A stretch of 64,000 nucleotides of DNA, taken from positions 124,001 to 188,000 of the forward strand of contig NZ_JACPOF010000015.1 in NCBI RefSeq assembly GCF_016185115.1, in the 5' to 3' direction. Positions 1-10,763 of this stretch are shown here, in pieces. Each line of letters starts with the position of its first letter. Positions within the stretch are counted from its first letter, which is position 1. Source of the DNA: Polaromonas sp. GTDB lineage: Bacteria; Pseudomonadota; Gammaproteobacteria; Burkholderiales; Burkholderiaceae_C. Under the pieces are notes generated by a model that did not search any database, was not told the origin of the DNA, and was given only the letters and a program-made list of their open reading frames with translations. The position numbers and the translations under genes are program-made.

Positions 1-851
1 CGCTGGTCAACAATGCGCAGCGTGAACATCTTGAGTTCATGGCCACAGTGGAAGCTGTCGCCCGGGAGAACGGATCGGTCATCGCATCGCTGGGCGGGGA
101 GGGCACCGCCGTGTTCCCGGCGGACGATGTCTACACACCACTCTGGAAATCTCTGGCTGGTTCCCGCAAGGTGCTGACTTTTGCGGAAGCTGCCGGCACT
201 GCTGATGTCACGGGCTCAGCGCGCTGGTCGGGAAATTCGTGGGACGTCCAGGCGCAAACATCCCGGGGTCCTGTTGATTTCACGCTCCGGATCGCAGGCC
301 GTCATAACGTCAAGAATGCACTCGCCGCGACGGCTTGTGCGCTGGCTGCAGGCTGTCCCTTGACGAACATCGCTGCCGGACTCTCCACCTTCGAACCGGT
401 CAAGGGGCGTTCACGTGCATTGGTGATCCAGGTCGGCGGCAGGCCGCTCAACCTGGTGGATGACACCTACAACGCCAACCCCGATTCCATGCGTGCAGCG
501 ATTGACGTGCTGGCTGAACTGCCTGGGCCGCGTCTGCTGGTGATGGGCGACATGGGCGAGGTGGGCAATGAAGGCCCGGCCTTTCATCGTGAAGCCGGCG
601 GATATGCCCGCGAACGCGGCGTCGACAAACTGTTTGCGCTCGGCGTGCAGTCGGCACTGGCGGCCAGCAGTTTTGGGGCTGGCCGGCATTTCGCCGACAT
701 CGAGTCGCTTAACAAGGCGGTGCTCGCCGAGCTTTCCGGGCTTGGCAGCGTACTGGTCAAGGGCTCGCGTTTCATGAAGATGGAGCGCGCGGTGCAGGCG
801 ATGACCGACTACACACAAAAGAATCCTGAGGGGGAACGTCATGCTGCTTAA
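1..851 (+). CDS. murF: MurF, UDP-MurNAc-tripeptide--D-Ala-D-Ala ligase (5' truncated by window edge)
   Basis: This cytoplasmic ligase adds D-Ala-D-Ala to the UDP-MurNAc tripeptide, the last soluble step of peptidoglycan precursor synthesis. Only the C-terminal part is present: the frame is open from base 3 to the TAA at 849-851, giving about 282 residues of a family usually near 450-460, so the P-loop region lies outside. Visible are [12 protein letters not shown] of the central domain at the very start, HNVKNALAA near the end of that domain, and the C-terminal domain with [11 protein letters not shown] and VMGDMGEVG. The ATG at 39 is internal, not the gene start. The last 11 bases overlap mraY, which suggests translational coupling within the dcw cluster. 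Confidence 0.96.
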   Translation, partial: LVNNAQREHLEFMATVEAVARENGSVIASLGGEGTAVFPADDVYTPLWKSLAGSRKVLTFAEAAGTADVTGSARWSGNSWDVQAQTSRGPVDFTLRIAGRHNVKNALAATACALAAGCPLTNIAAGLSTFEPVKGRSRALVIQVGGRPLNLVDDTYNANPDSMRAAIDVLAELPGPRLLVMGDMGEVGNEGPAFHREAGGYARERGVDKLFALGVQSALAASSFGAGRHFADIESLNKAVLAELSGLGSVLVKGSRFMKMERAVQAMTDYTQKNPEGERHAA

Positions 852-2019
852 CCTGGCCCAGTGGCTCCAGTCGCTTTCCCCTGAACTCGGTTTTTTCCGT
901 GTCTTTCAATACCTGACCCTGCGTGCGGTGATGGCTGCACTGACGGCACTGCTGATCGGCCTGATTGCCGGTCCTTTTGTCATCCGCAGGCTGGTGTCGC
1001 TGAAGATCGGCCAGCCAATACGCGAATACGCGATGCAGACCCACCTCAACAAGAGCGGGACGCCAACCATGGGCGGTGTACTCATACTGCTGGCGATTGC
1101 GATCGCCACGCTGCTTTGGGCAGACCTGTCCAACCGTTTTGTCTGGATCGTGCTGCTGGTGACGCTGGGCTTTGGCGCCATCGGCTGGGCTGACGACTGG
1201 CGCAAGGTCGTACACAAAGACCCCGAAGGCATGCGCTCGCGCGAGAAATACTTGTGGCAATCGCTGATCGGCCTGGTTGCCGCGCTCTACCTCGTGTTCA
1301 GCATTTCGGAGAGTTCCAACCTGCGGGTGATCGGGCTGTTTGTGAGCTGGGTGCAGTCAGGGTTTGATGTCAACCTTCCGCCCAAGGCAGGTCTGCTGGT
1401 TCCATTCGTCAAGGAGGTGAGCTATCCGCTGGGCGTGTTCGGTTTTGTCATCCTGACCTACCTGGTCATTGTGGGATCGAGCAACGCCGTGAATCTGACT
1501 GACGGCCTGGACGGCCTGGCCATCATGCCTGTAGTGATGGTGGGTTCTGCACTGGGTGTGTTTGCCTATGTGACGGGCAGTTCGGTTTTCTCGAAGTACC
1601 TGCTCTTTCCCTACATTCCGGGCTCCGGCGAGTTGCTGATCTTTTGTTCGGCCATGGCCGGTGCGGGTCTTGCATTTTTGTGGTTCAACACACATCCAGC
1701 CCAGGTTTTCATGGGCGATGTGGGCGCGCTGGCCCTGGGTGCAGCTTTGGGAACTGTGGCCGTCATCGTGCGCCAGGAAATTGTGCTGGCCATCATGGGC
1801 GGCATATTTGTGGCTGAAGCCCTGTCGGTGATGCTGCAGGTCGTGTATTTCAAATACACCAAGAAGCGTTTTGGCACCGGCAGGCGCATCCTGAAGATGG
1901 CGCCCCTGCACCACCATTTTGAAAAGAGCGGCTGGAAAGAAACCCAGGTGGTTGTGCGTTTCTGGATCATCACCATGCTGCTGTGCCTGGTTGGTCTTTC
2001 AACACTCAAGCTGAGATGA
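841..2019 (+). CDS. mraY: MraY, phospho-N-acetylmuramoyl-pentapeptide-transferase
   Basis: MraY is the inner-membrane enzyme that transfers phospho-MurNAc-pentapeptide from UDP to undecaprenyl phosphate, making lipid I. The 392-residue product is strongly hydrophobic, with about ten membrane segments. The family signatures are all visible: the Asp pair in WADDW (about residues 115-119), [10 protein letters not shown] (about 217-226), [11 protein letters not shown] and the histidine motif [12 protein letters not shown] near the C-terminus. The start ATG lies inside the end of murF, and the stop overlaps the murD start as ATGA, as expected in a tightly packed dcw operon. Length and motifs are normal for betaproteobacteria. 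Confidence 0.97.
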   Translation: MLLNLAQWLQSLSPELGFFRVFQYLTLRAVMAALTALLIGLIAGPFVIRRLVSLKIGQPIREYAMQTHLNKSGTPTMGGVLILLAIAIATLLWADLSNRFVWIVLLVTLGFGAIGWADDWRKVVHKDPEGMRSREKYLWQSLIGLVAALYLVFSISESSNLRVIGLFVSWVQSGFDVNLPPKAGLLVPFVKEVSYPLGVFGFVILTYLVIVGSSNAVNLTDGLDGLAIMPVVMVGSALGVFAYVTGSSVFSKYLLFPYIPGSGELLIFCSAMAGAGLAFLWFNTHPAQVFMGDVGALALGAALGTVAVIVRQEIVLAIMGGIFVAEALSVMLQVVYFKYTKKRFGTGRRILKMAPLHHHFEKSGWKETQVVVRFWIITMLLCLVGLSTLKLR

Positions 2020-3785
2020 AACACCTCGACCAGAAAAACATTCTTGTGCTGGGCCTGGGTGCGTCCGGCCTGGCCCTTGCGCGGTGGTGCGTCCGCCATG
2101 GAGCCAGGGTCACTGTTGCCGATACCCGGGCTGCACCCCCGCAGCTTGAAACCCTCAAGAGCAGCCTGCCCGATGTGGTTTTTGTGCATTCAGATATGAA
2201 CGAAGCCCTGTTCGCCAGTGCGCCGTTTGACATGGTGCTGCGCAGTCCCGGGCTGTCGCCAGCCTCCATTGCCGGCGTCATGAATGCGGCAGAGGCCAGG
2301 GGAACTGCACGCGGCAACGAACTCAGCCTGTTTGCGCATGCACTTGCAGATCTCAGGCATGACCGCGGCTATTCGCCGCAGGTCATAGGCATCACTGGTA
2401 CCAATGGCAAGACCACGGTGACATCGCTCGCCGCGCAACTGGTACAACGTGCCGGCAAGACTGTCGCCGTAGCCGGCAATATCGGACCTACGCTTCTGGA
2501 CACACTGGCCGAGAAGCTGGATGCAGCGTTGCAGGCGCAGGCCGATGCTGCTGCGAAGGCGGAGGAAGAAGAGCAGGAGAAAGAAAAAGCTGCTGAACAG
2601 CAGGTTGCTGCGTTGCCTGTGTCTCCTGTTGTCTCTCCTGATGCGGATACAGAAGACATGCCTGATGAGGGTGAGGGCGTTGAATCCATTGAAGCTGGCG
2701 AGTTGCCTGGGACAGATGAGTCTGATGAACCTGCCCTGATCCCGGTCATGGCGACGATTGCTGCAGAGCCACCACCCCTGCCGGCGCTGCCCGCATTGCC
2801 CGAAGTGTGGGTGCTGGAGCTTTCCAGCTTTCAGCTGGACGGCGTGAATAATTTTGAGCCAACAGTCGCCACGGTGCTCAACATCTCGCAGGACCACCTC
2901 GACTGGCATGAAACCATGGAGGCCTACGCACAGGCCAAGAACCGCATCTACGGCCATGGGCTGATGTTGCTCAATCGCGATGACACCGCTGTGATGGCGG
3001 CACTGCCCAAGCCATCGCCGCCGGTCAAAGGCAAGCAGCCTCCGCCGCGCCCCTACATCACCTTCGGCAGCAACAGTCCGGAACGTCCCGGCGACTATGG
3101 CATTGAAACAGTCAACGGTATGGCCTGGCTGGTGCGTGCAACTGAAGCTGACGAAACTTTCAAGCGCCGCAAGGACGAAGAAGTGGTGCTGTTTATCCAG
3201 CGTCTCATGCCCATGGACGCGCTGCGCATCCGCGGCCGGCACAATGCCACCAATGCGCTGGCAGCGCTTGGCCTTGCTACCGCTGCGGGCTGCAATCTGG
3301 CACCCATGCTGCACGGCCTGCGCGAATATCGCGGCGAGCCCCACCGTGTGGAGTCCGTCGCGGTGATTCGTGACGTTGAATATTTTGACGACAGCAAAGG
3401 CACCAACGTAGGCGCCACAGTGGCTGCGCTGGCAGGTTTGGGCGAAGATCGCAAGCTGGTGGTGATCATGGGCGGCGAAGGCAAGGGGCAGGACTTTCTG
3501 CCGCTGGCTGCACCGGTCTCCCGTTATGCCAGGGCGGTGGTGCTGATCGGGCGCGATGGCCCGGCCATACGTTCTGCGCTTGAGGGGACGTCGGTGCCGC
3601 TCATGGATGCCGTGACCATGGAAGAGGCCGTGAGCATGGCTTCACAGCATGCAAAAACCGGCGATGCCGTGCTGATGTCGCCAGCCTGCGCGAGTTTTGA
3701 CATGTTCGACAACTACGAACACCGCGCCAGGGTCTTTCACGCTGCCGTGCAGGCGCTGGCGCTTGATGAGGGGGTGACGCTGTGA
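2016..3785 (+). CDS. murD: MurD, UDP-MurNAc-L-Ala--D-Glu ligase with an acidic insertion
   Basis: This cytoplasmic ligase adds D-glutamate to UDP-MurNAc-L-alanine. The start at 2016 makes an ATGA overlap with mraY; an in-frame GTG at 1983 would intrude into mraY and is less likely. The product is 589 residues, against roughly 440 for Escherichia coli MurD. The Rossmann-like start ([14 protein letters not shown]), the P-loop [13 protein letters not shown] and the C-terminal GGEGKGQDF are normal. The extra length sits mainly at about residues 168-260: an Ala/Glu/Pro-rich low-complexity stretch between [10 protein letters not shown] and [10 protein letters not shown], a junction that is direct in typical MurD. 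It probably forms a surface loop in the central domain. Function as MurD is near certain; the role of the insert is unknown. Confidence 0.96.
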   Translation: MKHLDQKNILVLGLGASGLALARWCVRHGARVTVADTRAAPPQLETLKSSLPDVVFVHSDMNEALFASAPFDMVLRSPGLSPASIAGVMNAAEARGTARGNELSLFAHALADLRHDRGYSPQVIGITGTNGKTTVTSLAAQLVQRAGKTVAVAGNIGPTLLDTLAEKLDAALQAQADAAAKAEEEEQEKEKAAEQQVAALPVSPVVSPDADTEDMPDEGEGVESIEAGELPGTDESDEPALIPVMATIAAEPPPLPALPALPEVWVLELSSFQLDGVNNFEPTVATVLNISQDHLDWHETMEAYAQAKNRIYGHGLMLLNRDDTAVMAALPKPSPPVKGKQPPPRPYITFGSNSPERPGDYGIETVNGMAWLVRATEADETFKRRKDEEVVLFIQRLMPMDALRIRGRHNATNALAALGLATAAGCNLAPMLHGLREYRGEPHRVESVAVIRDVEYFDDSKGTNVGATVAALAGLGEDRKLVVIMGGEGKGQDFLPLAAPVSRYARAVVLIGRDGPAIRSALEGTSVPLMDAVTMEEAVSMASQHAKTGDAVLMSPACASFDMFDNYEHRARVFHAAVQALALDEGVTL

Positions 3786-5035
3786 CTGCCATCACGCGTT
3801 TGTCAGGCTGGTTCTCCGGTCTGGGTAAAGCCACATCGGATGTTTTGCCGGTACGCCTGGGCGGGCAAAGCCTGTCGCGCAGCCCATCGACACCGGTCAG
3901 CATGGCGGGTTTTGACAAAGCGCTGGTCTGGGTCATTGTGGCCTTGCTGATGTGGGGCCTTGTCATGGTTTATTCCGCTTCGGTGGCGATGCCCGACAAC
4001 CCGAAATTTGCGCGCTATGCGCATACCCACTTCCTGACGCGCCACGTGGTTTCGCTGATCGTTGCATTCATCGTCGCCGTACTCGCCTTCCAGGTGCCCA
4101 TGACCACATGGGAGAAAGTGGCGCCCTGGCTGTTTGTGGCATCGCTGATGCTGCTCATCCTGGTGCTGGTGCCTTTTATCGGCAAGGGCGTCAACGGCGC
4201 ACGCCGATGGATCACGCTGGGCTTCATGAACTTCCAGCCGTCCGAGCTGGCGAAGTTTGCGGTGCTGCTGTATGCCGCCGACTACATGGTTCGCAAGATG
4301 GATGTGAAGGAGCGATTCTTCCGCGCCGTCATGCCGATGGCGATTGCGATTGCCATCGTCGGTCTGTTGCTGCTTGCAGAGCCCGACATGGGCGCCTTCA
4401 TGGTGATCTCGGTAATCGCGATGGGCATTTTGTTCCTGGGTGGCGTCAATGCCCGGATGTTTTTTGTGATCTCTGCCGTGGTGGTGGTCGCATTCGGCCT
4501 GATGGTCATGCTCAGTGACTGGCGGCGCGAGCGCATCTTTGCCTACCTTGACCCGTGGAGCGACAAGTATTCAATGGGCAAGGGCTACCAGCTCTCGCAT
4601 TCGCTGATTGCGTTTGGGCGAGGTGAGGTGTTTGGTGTGGGGCTGGGCGGCAGTGTTGAGAAACTGCATTGGCTGCCCGAGGCGCACACTGACTTCCTGA
4701 TGGCAGTCATTGGCGAAGAGTTTGGTTTCATCGGCGTTCTGGTGGTGATCGGCCTGTTCATGTGGATGACCCGCCGCATCATGCACATAGGCCGCCAGTC
4801 GATTGCACTGGACCGCCTGTTTGCTGGCCTTGTGGCGCAGGGTGTGGGCATCTGGATGGGCTTCCAGACCTTTATCAATATTGGCGTCAATCTGGGCGCA
4901 TTGCCTACCAAGGGCCTGACCTTGCCGCTCATGAGTTACGGTGGCTCCGCCATCCTGATGAACCTTGTTTCTCTGGCGGTGGTGCTTCGGATTGACTACG
5001 AGAATCGATTGCTTATGCGCGGAGGCCGTGCATGA
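3782..5035 (+). CDS. ftsW: FtsW, septal peptidoglycan glycosyltransferase
   Basis: FtsW is the SEDS-family membrane protein that polymerises lipid II at the division septum together with FtsI. The product has 417 residues. A non-conserved cytoplasmic N-terminus of about 45 residues is followed by about ten membrane segments. SEDS hallmarks are [27 protein letters not shown] and the C-terminal [14 protein letters not shown]. The start is GTG at 3782, overlapping the murD stop as GTGA. The ATGA overlap with murG follows. It is distinguished from RodA, also in this window, by its place in the dcw cluster. Confidence 0.95.
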   Translation: MTAITRLSGWFSGLGKATSDVLPVRLGGQSLSRSPSTPVSMAGFDKALVWVIVALLMWGLVMVYSASVAMPDNPKFARYAHTHFLTRHVVSLIVAFIVAVLAFQVPMTTWEKVAPWLFVASLMLLILVLVPFIGKGVNGARRWITLGFMNFQPSELAKFAVLLYAADYMVRKMDVKERFFRAVMPMAIAIAIVGLLLLAEPDMGAFMVISVIAMGILFLGGVNARMFFVISAVVVVAFGLMVMLSDWRRERIFAYLDPWSDKYSMGKGYQLSHSLIAFGRGEVFGVGLGGSVEKLHWLPEAHTDFLMAVIGEEFGFIGVLVVIGLFMWMTRRIMHIGRQSIALDRLFAGLVAQGVGIWMGFQTFINIGVNLGALPTKGLTLPLMSYGGSAILMNLVSLAVVLRIDYENRLLMRGGRA

Positions 5036-6111
5036 CACAGCACTGCGCGCTCATCATGGCTGGCGGTACCGGCGGGCATATCTTCCCGGGGCTGGCCGTC
5101 GCAGACGCCTTGCGGGAAAAAGGGTGGCGCGTCCACTGGCTGGGTGGCAAGGGCAGCGCTGAACATCCGAGCATGGAAAGCCAGCTCGTACCCCCGCGCG
5201 GCTTTGCATTTGAAACCATTGATTTTTCGGGCGTACGCGGCAAGGGCCTGACCACGCTGGCCTTCCTGCCGCTGCGTTTGCTCAAGGCCTTCTGGCAAAG
5301 CATCCAGGTGATACGCAAGGTCAGGCCCGATGTGGTCGTGGGGCTGGGCGGTTACATCGCTTTTCCTGCCGGCATGATGAGCGTGCTGCTGGGCAAACCG
5401 CTGGTGCTGCATGAACAGAACTCCGTCGCCGGCATGGTCAACCGCATTCTTGCGACGGTGGCCGACCGGGTGTTTACCGCTTTCCCCAAGGTGTTCAAGA
5501 ACGCCGAATGGGTGGGCAATCCATTGCGCCCCGCATTCACCGCACAAGCCGATCCGGCAGCGCGTTTTGCCGGCCGCACGGGCCCACTGCAACTGCTGGT
5601 CGTGGGGGGCAGCCTTGGAGCACGCGGCCTGAACACCGTGGTTCCCAAAGCGCTCGCACTGATTGAGCCGTCTGGGCGACCAGTCGTCACACACCAGAGC
5701 GGCGCCAAACAGATTGACGAGTTGCGCGCCAATTACGAGGCTGCAGGCGTCACTGCGACGCTGACGCCTTTTATTGATGACACCGCTGCAGCGTTTGCCC
5801 AGGCCGACCTTGTGATCTGCCGTGCAGGCGCAAGTACGGTCACGGAAATTGCTGCCATTGGTGCGGCGGCGCTGTTCGTTCCTTTCCCTGCAGCTGTCGA
5901 TGACCACCAGACCACCAATGCGACATTCCTTGTCGATCAGGGTGGTGGGTGGATGGAACAGCAGCGCGATCTCTCTGCCGAAAAACTGGCGGACTTCCTG
6001 AAAAACATTCAGCGCACTGCGTTGCTTGACAAAGCCGTACAGGCCAAAAAAATGCAAAAGACAGAGGCCACAGCGCGCATGGTCGCCGCTTGTGAGGAGC
6101 TGGCCACATGA
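5032..6111 (+). CDS. murG: MurG, lipid II synthase (undecaprenyl-PP-MurNAc-pentapeptide GlcNAc transferase)
   Basis: MurG is a peripheral inner-membrane GT-B glycosyltransferase that adds GlcNAc from UDP-GlcNAc to lipid I, forming lipid II. The 359-residue product has the N-terminal glycine-rich [17 protein letters not shown], the acceptor-domain [12 protein letters not shown], the linker [10 protein letters not shown] and the donor-site [15 protein letters not shown] with LFVPFP. It shares a 4-base ATGA overlap with ftsW upstream and with murC downstream. Size and motifs are typical of the family. Confidence 0.97.
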   Translation: MTQHCALIMAGGTGGHIFPGLAVADALREKGWRVHWLGGKGSAEHPSMESQLVPPRGFAFETIDFSGVRGKGLTTLAFLPLRLLKAFWQSIQVIRKVRPDVVVGLGGYIAFPAGMMSVLLGKPLVLHEQNSVAGMVNRILATVADRVFTAFPKVFKNAEWVGNPLRPAFTAQADPAARFAGRTGPLQLLVVGGSLGARGLNTVVPKALALIEPSGRPVVTHQSGAKQIDELRANYEAAGVTATLTPFIDDTAAAFAQADLVICRAGASTVTEIAAIGAAALFVPFPAAVDDHQTTNATFLVDQGGGWMEQQRDLSAEKLADFLKNIQRTALLDKAVQAKKMQKTEATARMVAACEELAT

Positions 6112-7523
6112 AACACGCCATCAAAAACATTCACTTCATCGGCCTGGGTGGCTCCGGCATGTCCGGCATCGCCGAGGTGCTGCACAACCTTGGGTATGTC
6201 ATTTCAGGCTCCGACCTTTCGGACAGTCCGACGCTCAGGCGCCTGGCTTCGCTTGGCATCAAGACCTATGTGGGTCACGCGGCTGAAAATCTGGCCACAG
6301 TAGATGCCGTTGTGACCTCTACCGCAGTGCAGGCCGACAACCCCGAGGTGCTGGCCGCACGTGAAAAGCGCATACCTGTGGTGCCGCGCGCGCTCATGCT
6401 GGCAGAGCTGATGCGCCTCAAGCAGGGCATCGCCATTGCAGGCACACATGGCAAGACCACCACCACCAGCCTGGTGGCCAGCATTCTTGCCGAGGGCGGG
6501 CTGGACCCGACCTTTGTGATCGGTGGCCGGCTCAACAGCGCGGGCGCCAATGCCAAGCTCGGCTCCGGTGACTACATCGTCGTCGAGGCTGACGAGTCCG
6601 ATGCATCCTTTCTCAATCTGCTGCCCGTCATGGCGGTGGTGACCAATATCGATGCCGACCATATGGAAACCTATGGCCATGATTTCGGCAACCTGAAGAA
6701 AGCCTTTGTCGATTTCCTGCACCGCATGCCTTTTTACGGCACAGCGATTCTGTGCACGGACGATCCTGCGGTGCGTGAGATCGTGCCTCAGGTGTCCTGC
6801 CCCATCACCAGCTATGGTTTTGGTGAAGACGCACAGGTCCGTGCGGTGAATGTGCGGCCTGTGGGTGCACAAATGCACTTCACCGCGCAGCGCCGTAACG
6901 GTGTGACCCTGCCTGACCTCGACATCGAGCTGAACCTGGCGGGGCAGCACAACGTGCTGAATGCGCTGTCGGCGATTGCCGTGGCGGTAGAACTCAACGT
7001 TCCCGATGCAGCCGTACAGAAAGCGCTGGCTGACTTCAAGGGTGTGGGCCGCCGCTTCCAGAGTTATGGCGACCTGCGTGCCGGCGATGGCGGGCAGTTC
7101 ACGGTGATTGAAGACTACGGCCACCATCCCGTCGAGATGGCCGCCACGCTTGCGGCTGCTCGCGGCGCGTTCCCGGGCCGCCGGCTGGTGCTGGCTTTCC
7201 AGCCGCACCGCTATACCCGTACACGTGATTGCTTTGAAGATTTTGTGAAGGTCATTGGGGAGGCCGATCTGGTGCTGCTGTCCGAGGTCTACGCAGCGGG
7301 GGAGGCGCCCATTGTTGCGGCAGATGGCCGGTCACTGGCGCGCGCCATACGTGTGGCTGGCAGGGTCGAACCGGTTTTTGTCGACGACATAGATGCCATG
7401 CCGCAAGCGATTTATGACAACGCGCGCGCCGGTGATGTGGTGATGTGCATGGGTGCCGGGTCTATAGGCGCCGTGCCTGCAAAGGTGGTGGACATCGTCT
7501 GGGCAGAGGAGGGCAAGGCATGA
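6108..7523 (+). CDS. murC: MurC, UDP-N-acetylmuramate--L-alanine ligase
   Basis: MurC is the cytoplasmic ligase that attaches L-alanine to UDP-MurNAc, the first peptide-forming step. The 471-residue protein has [14 protein letters not shown] at the N-terminal nucleotide-binding fold, the P-loop [23 protein letters not shown] and the C-terminal [10 protein letters not shown]. It is the usual neighbour of murG and ddlB, with 4-base overlaps on both sides. A related ligase, Mpl, lies further on in the window; this copy is the biosynthetic enzyme by position and motif set. Confidence 0.97.
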   Translation: MKHAIKNIHFIGLGGSGMSGIAEVLHNLGYVISGSDLSDSPTLRRLASLGIKTYVGHAAENLATVDAVVTSTAVQADNPEVLAAREKRIPVVPRALMLAELMRLKQGIAIAGTHGKTTTTSLVASILAEGGLDPTFVIGGRLNSAGANAKLGSGDYIVVEADESDASFLNLLPVMAVVTNIDADHMETYGHDFGNLKKAFVDFLHRMPFYGTAILCTDDPAVREIVPQVSCPITSYGFGEDAQVRAVNVRPVGAQMHFTAQRRNGVTLPDLDIELNLAGQHNVLNALSAIAVAVELNVPDAAVQKALADFKGVGRRFQSYGDLRAGDGGQFTVIEDYGHHPVEMAATLAAARGAFPGRRLVLAFQPHRYTRTRDCFEDFVKVIGEADLVLLSEVYAAGEAPIVAADGRSLARAIRVAGRVEPVFVDDIDAMPQAIYDNARAGDVVMCMGAGSIGAVPAKVVDIVWAEEGKA

Positions 7524-8575
7524 CCGTCAATGCCGACAACGTGCGCCGCGCAGGGCCGCCCCAAGCAAGCACAGCCCCCCCGGGGGGCAGCGCATCACAC
7601 GAAGTGGAAAGCGTGGGGGCCATATTCGGTAAAGTCGCTGTGTTGATGGGCGGGATGTCTGCCGAGCGCGAAATCTCGCTGATGTCGGGCAGTGGTGTCT
7701 TGCAGGCGCTCAAGTCGCGCGGTGTGGATGCGTACGCATTCGATCCGGCAGAACGTGATCTGGGTGAACTCAAAAAAGAGGGCTTTGATCGCTGCTTCAT
7801 TGCACTGCATGGCCGCTTCGGTGAAGACGGCACGGTGCAGGGCGCGCTCGAGCTGCTGGGCATTCCCTATACCGGCTCCGGTGTGATGGCTTCCAGCATG
7901 GCCATCGACAAGGTCATGACCAAACGTGTGCTGCTCGCTGAAGGCCTGCCCACCCCCAAATATGTATTGCTGCGCCGTGGTGCCTACAGCGTTGCTGACG
8001 TTGATGCCGTACCCACCACGCTGGGCTTGCCGCTTATCGTGAAACCTGCGCGTGAGGGTTCTTCCATAGGCCTGACAAAGGTTGTGGACGCATCCGGTAT
8101 GGCCGCAGCCGTTGAGCAGGCTGCAAAGCTCGATGCCGACATCCTCTGCGAGCAGTTCATTTCAGGTGATGAGGTGACCTGCCCGGTGCTGGGCAGCGGT
8201 CCGGACGCAAAGGCCTTGCCGGTCATTCGCATCGTTGCACCTGAAGGCAATTACGACTATCAGAACAAATACTTCACGGACACCACGCAGTACATCGTCC
8301 CATGCGGTCTGCCCGCCGGTGAAGAAGCCGTCATCCAGGACATGGTGGTCAAGGCCTACCGCACGCTCAATTGCCGCGGTTGGGCGAGGGCCGACGTGAT
8401 GATAGACAGGACCACTCGCAAGCCATATTTGCTTGAGATCAATACCTCGCCGGGCATGACCGGGCATTCGCTGGTGCCCATGTCGGCGCGTGCTGCAGGC
8501 CTGTCCTATGAAGACCTGTGCATTGAGCTGCTGAAGACCGCAGCACTCGACTACAAACAGGAGGGCGCCGCTTGA
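7520..8575 (+). CDS. ddlB: DdlB, D-alanine--D-alanine ligase with a repeat-derived N-terminal extension
   Basis: This ATP-grasp ligase makes D-Ala-D-Ala for MurF. The start ATG at 7520 overlaps the murC stop (ATGA). The product is 351 residues, about 45 longer than E. coli DdlB. The extra residues sit at the N-terminus (about 9-34) before the conserved [10 protein letters not shown]. The DNA encoding them (about 7548-7620) matches a GC-rich repeat found again after accC. ATP-grasp features are normal: [12 protein letters not shown], the Asp of RADVMID and [17 protein letters not shown] codons at 7604 and 7613 are possible internal starts that would remove the extension, but neither has a clear ribosome binding site. 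Confidence 0.94.
   Translation: MTVNADNVRRAGPPQASTAPPGGSASHEVESVGAIFGKVAVLMGGMSAEREISLMSGSGVLQALKSRGVDAYAFDPAERDLGELKKEGFDRCFIALHGRFGEDGTVQGALELLGIPYTGSGVMASSMAIDKVMTKRVLLAEGLPTPKYVLLRRGAYSVADVDAVPTTLGLPLIVKPAREGSSIGLTKVVDASGMAAAVEQAAKLDADILCEQFISGDEVTCPVLGSGPDAKALPVIRIVAPEGNYDYQNKYFTDTTQYIVPCGLPAGEEAVIQDMVVKAYRTLNCRGWARADVMIDRTTRKPYLLEINTSPGMTGHSLVPMSARAAGLSYEDLCIELLKTAALDYKQEGAA
7548..7620 (-). repeat. GC-rich dispersed repeat inside the ddlB 5' coding region
   Basis: Read on the minus strand, this stretch begins CCCCCACG, continues with a CACTTCGTGTG block and then CTGCCCCCCGGGGGGGC. The plus-strand sequence right after accC (31741-31832) has the same order: CCCCCACG, CCACTGCGTGTG, CTGCCCCCCGAGGGGGCC. 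The two copies are in opposite orientation relative to their neighbouring genes. Here the repeat is translated as an Ala/Pro/Gly/Ser-rich N-terminal extension of DdlB without breaking the frame. Confidence 0.7.
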
Positions 8576-9375
8576 GCCGCAGAACGCCACAGCCCATCCA
8601 GATACCGGCCGATGTCAGGTTCATGAACGGCCTGTCGGCCCTGTTCATCCTGGCGTTTGTGGCCATGGTGCTGGCGGTAGCTGTGGCCTGGCTGGTACGC
8701 CAGCCCCTGTTCAACCTGGGCGCCATCAGCGTTCAGGGCGACCTCGCGCACAACAACGCCGTCACCCTTCGCGCCAACGTTGCGCCGCGGCTGGCCGGAA
8801 ACTTTTTTACGGTGGACCTGGGCCGCACGCGCGCCGTGTTTGAGTCGGTGCCCTGGGTGCGCAAGGCTGTGGTCAAGCGCCAGTTCCCGAACCGGCTCAA
8901 GGTGGTGCTGCAGGAGCACCAGCCTATCGCCTATTGGGGCCCCGAAGGCGAATCGCGCCTGGTCAACAGTTTTGGTGAAGTGTTTGAAGCCAACCAGGGC
9001 GAGGTCGAAGCCGAAGAGTTGCCCGAGCTGGCCGGCCCGCAAGGCCAGTCGGGGCTGGTGCTGCAGGCCTACCAGATGCTGGCGCCGCTGTTCGACAAGC
9101 TGGATACCGCCGTGACGCGTCTTGAGCTTACCGGCCAGGGCAGCTGGCGCGCCCGGCTCGACACCGGCGCAGCGCTTGAGCTGGGTCATGGCTCGCTGGA
9201 TGAAATCCAGGCGCGCGCGCAACGCTTCATCTCGACCTTCACCCAGGTCTCCGCCAAATACGGCAAGGATTTCGAATCAGCCGACCTGCGCTACGGCAAC
9301 GGTTACGCCATCCGGTTAAGAGGGGTCACCACCATCAACCCAGGTGACAAAGAGGACAGGAAAGTCAAAAGGTAA
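8572..9375 (+). CDS. ftsQ: FtsQ, divisome protein with POTRA domain
   Basis: FtsQ is a bitopic inner-membrane protein that links early and late division proteins (the FtsB-FtsL complex). The 267-residue product has a short cytoplasmic N-terminus, one membrane segment at about residues 19-41 ([19 protein letters not shown]), then a periplasmic POTRA domain starting at [12 protein letters not shown], and an FtsQ/DivIB C-terminal domain. The start is TTG at 8572, overlapping the ddlB stop as TTGA, and is preceded by a good AGGAG ribosome site. A later ATG at 8623 would cut into the membrane anchor region. Confidence 0.92.
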   Translation: MSRRTPQPIQIPADVRFMNGLSALFILAFVAMVLAVAVAWLVRQPLFNLGAISVQGDLAHNNAVTLRANVAPRLAGNFFTVDLGRTRAVFESVPWVRKAVVKRQFPNRLKVVLQEHQPIAYWGPEGESRLVNSFGEVFEANQGEVEAEELPELAGPQGQSGLVLQAYQMLAPLFDKLDTAVTRLELTGQGSWRARLDTGAALELGHGSLDEIQARAQRFISTFTQVSAKYGKDFESADLRYGNGYAIRLRGVTTINPGDKEDRKVKR

Positions 9376-9379
9376 CGAT

Positions 9380-10609
9380 ATGGCCAAAGAATACAAAGAT
9401 CTCGTGGTGGGTCTGGACATTGGTACCAGCAAGGTCATGGTCGTGGTGGCGGAAGTCCTGCCCGGCGGTGAGCTCAAACTCGCCGGCCTCGGCATTGCCG
9501 CCAGCAACGGGCTCAAGCGCGGTGTGGTGGTCAACATCGATGCCACTGTGCAGAGCATCCAGCAGGCGCTGAAAGAGGCCGAGCTCATGGCCGACTGCAA
9601 GATTGCGCGTGTCTATACCGGCATCACCGGCAGCCATATACGCGGCATCAATTCCAGCGGCATGGTGGCGGTCAAGGACAAGGAAGTCACGCAGGCCGAT
9701 GTGGCGCGCGTGATTGAAACCGCCAAGGCCATCAACATCTCGACCGACCAGCGCCTGTTGCTGGTCGAGCCGCAGGAGTTTGTCATTGACGGCCAGGACG
9801 TGCGCGAACCCATAGGCATGAGCGGTATCCGTCTTGAAGCCAAGGTGCACATCGTCACCGGTGCGCAGAGCGCGGCTGAAAACATCATCAAGTGTGTGCG
9901 CCGCTGCGGGCTTGAAGTGGACCAGCTGATGCTGAACCCGCTGGCCTCCAGCCTGGCCGTACTGACGCAGGACGAGCAGGAGCTTGGTGTTGCGCTGGTG
10001 GATATAGGTGCAGGCACGACCGACGTGGCCATCTTCACGGGCGGTGCAATCCGCCATACGGCCGTCATCCCGATCGCTGGCGACCTGATCACCAGTGACA
10101 TTGCCATGGCGCTGCGCACCCCGACCAAGGACGCAGAAGACATCAAGGTCGAAAGTGGTTACGCCAAGCAGTTGCTGGCAGACCCCGACACGCAGGTCGA
10201 GGTGCCGGGCCTTGGCGACCGCGCACCGCGCATGCTGAGCAAGCAGGCGCTGGCTGGCGTGATCGAGCCGCGTATTGAAGAGATTTATTCGCTGGTGCAG
10301 CAGGTGATCCGCGAGTCGGGTTACGAGGAAGTGCTGTCGTCAGGCATCGTCATCACTGGCGGCAGCGCCGTGATGCCCGGTATGGTCGAGTTGGGTGAAG
10401 ACATTTTTCTGAAGCCGGTGCGGCGCGGCATTCCGCGTTACTCCAGCGCCCTGTCGGACATGGTCGCGCAGGCGCGCGCCGCCACGGTCATGGGCCTGCT
10501 CGAGGAGGCACGCATGGCGCGCATGCGCGGCTACAAGGTCGCGCAGAAGGCGGGCAGCGTTCACAACGCTTTCGGCAAGGTCAAGGACTGGTTTGTCGGT
10601 AATTTCTAA
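9380..10609 (+). CDS. ftsA: FtsA, actin-like cell division protein
   Basis: FtsA is an actin/Hsp70-fold ATPase that tethers FtsZ to the inner membrane. The start at ATG 9380, four bases after ftsQ, follows an AAGG ribosome site and gives 409 residues beginning MAKEYKDLVVGLDIG. Visible motifs are phosphate 1 (GLDIGTSKVMVVVAE), phosphate 2 (DIGAGTTDVAIF), the adenosine motif (ITGGSAVMPGM) and a C-terminal amphipathic membrane-targeting helix (VKDWFVGNF). An upstream in-frame ATG at 9344 lies inside ftsQ and is unlikely to be used. Confidence 0.96.
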   Translation: MAKEYKDLVVGLDIGTSKVMVVVAEVLPGGELKLAGLGIAASNGLKRGVVVNIDATVQSIQQALKEAELMADCKIARVYTGITGSHIRGINSSGMVAVKDKEVTQADVARVIETAKAINISTDQRLLLVEPQEFVIDGQDVREPIGMSGIRLEAKVHIVTGAQSAAENIIKCVRRCGLEVDQLMLNPLASSLAVLTQDEQELGVALVDIGAGTTDVAIFTGGAIRHTAVIPIAGDLITSDIAMALRTPTKDAEDIKVESGYAKQLLADPDTQVEVPGLGDRAPRMLSKQALAGVIEPRIEEIYSLVQQVIRESGYEEVLSSGIVITGGSAVMPGMVELGEDIFLKPVRRGIPRYSSALSDMVAQARAATVMGLLEEARMARMRGYKVAQKAGSVHNAFGKVKDWFVGNF

Positions 10610-10763
10610 GGGGCAATGAATGAAACACTTTTTTGGTTTGATTCGGGCGGCCCCCAGATGCACGCGGTCAGGGGGCGCAGACCCACCTTCATGAAAACAC
10701 GTCAATACAACAACAGATTCATAAATTTTTGGCAACTGCAAATTACTGAAACGGAGGCTCCCC
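10610..10763. other. ftsA-ftsZ intergenic region with a GC hairpin
   Basis: This 154-base spacer is the only sizeable gap inside the division cluster. It holds a hairpin, GCCCCC (10650-10655) pairing with GGGGGC (10671-10676), after a run of six Ts at 10629-10634, and then an AT-rich stretch before the ftsZ ribosome site CGGAGG. It probably contains a promoter or processing site that sets ftsZ expression apart from ftsA, but I see no clear -35/-10 pair. Confidence 0.4.
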
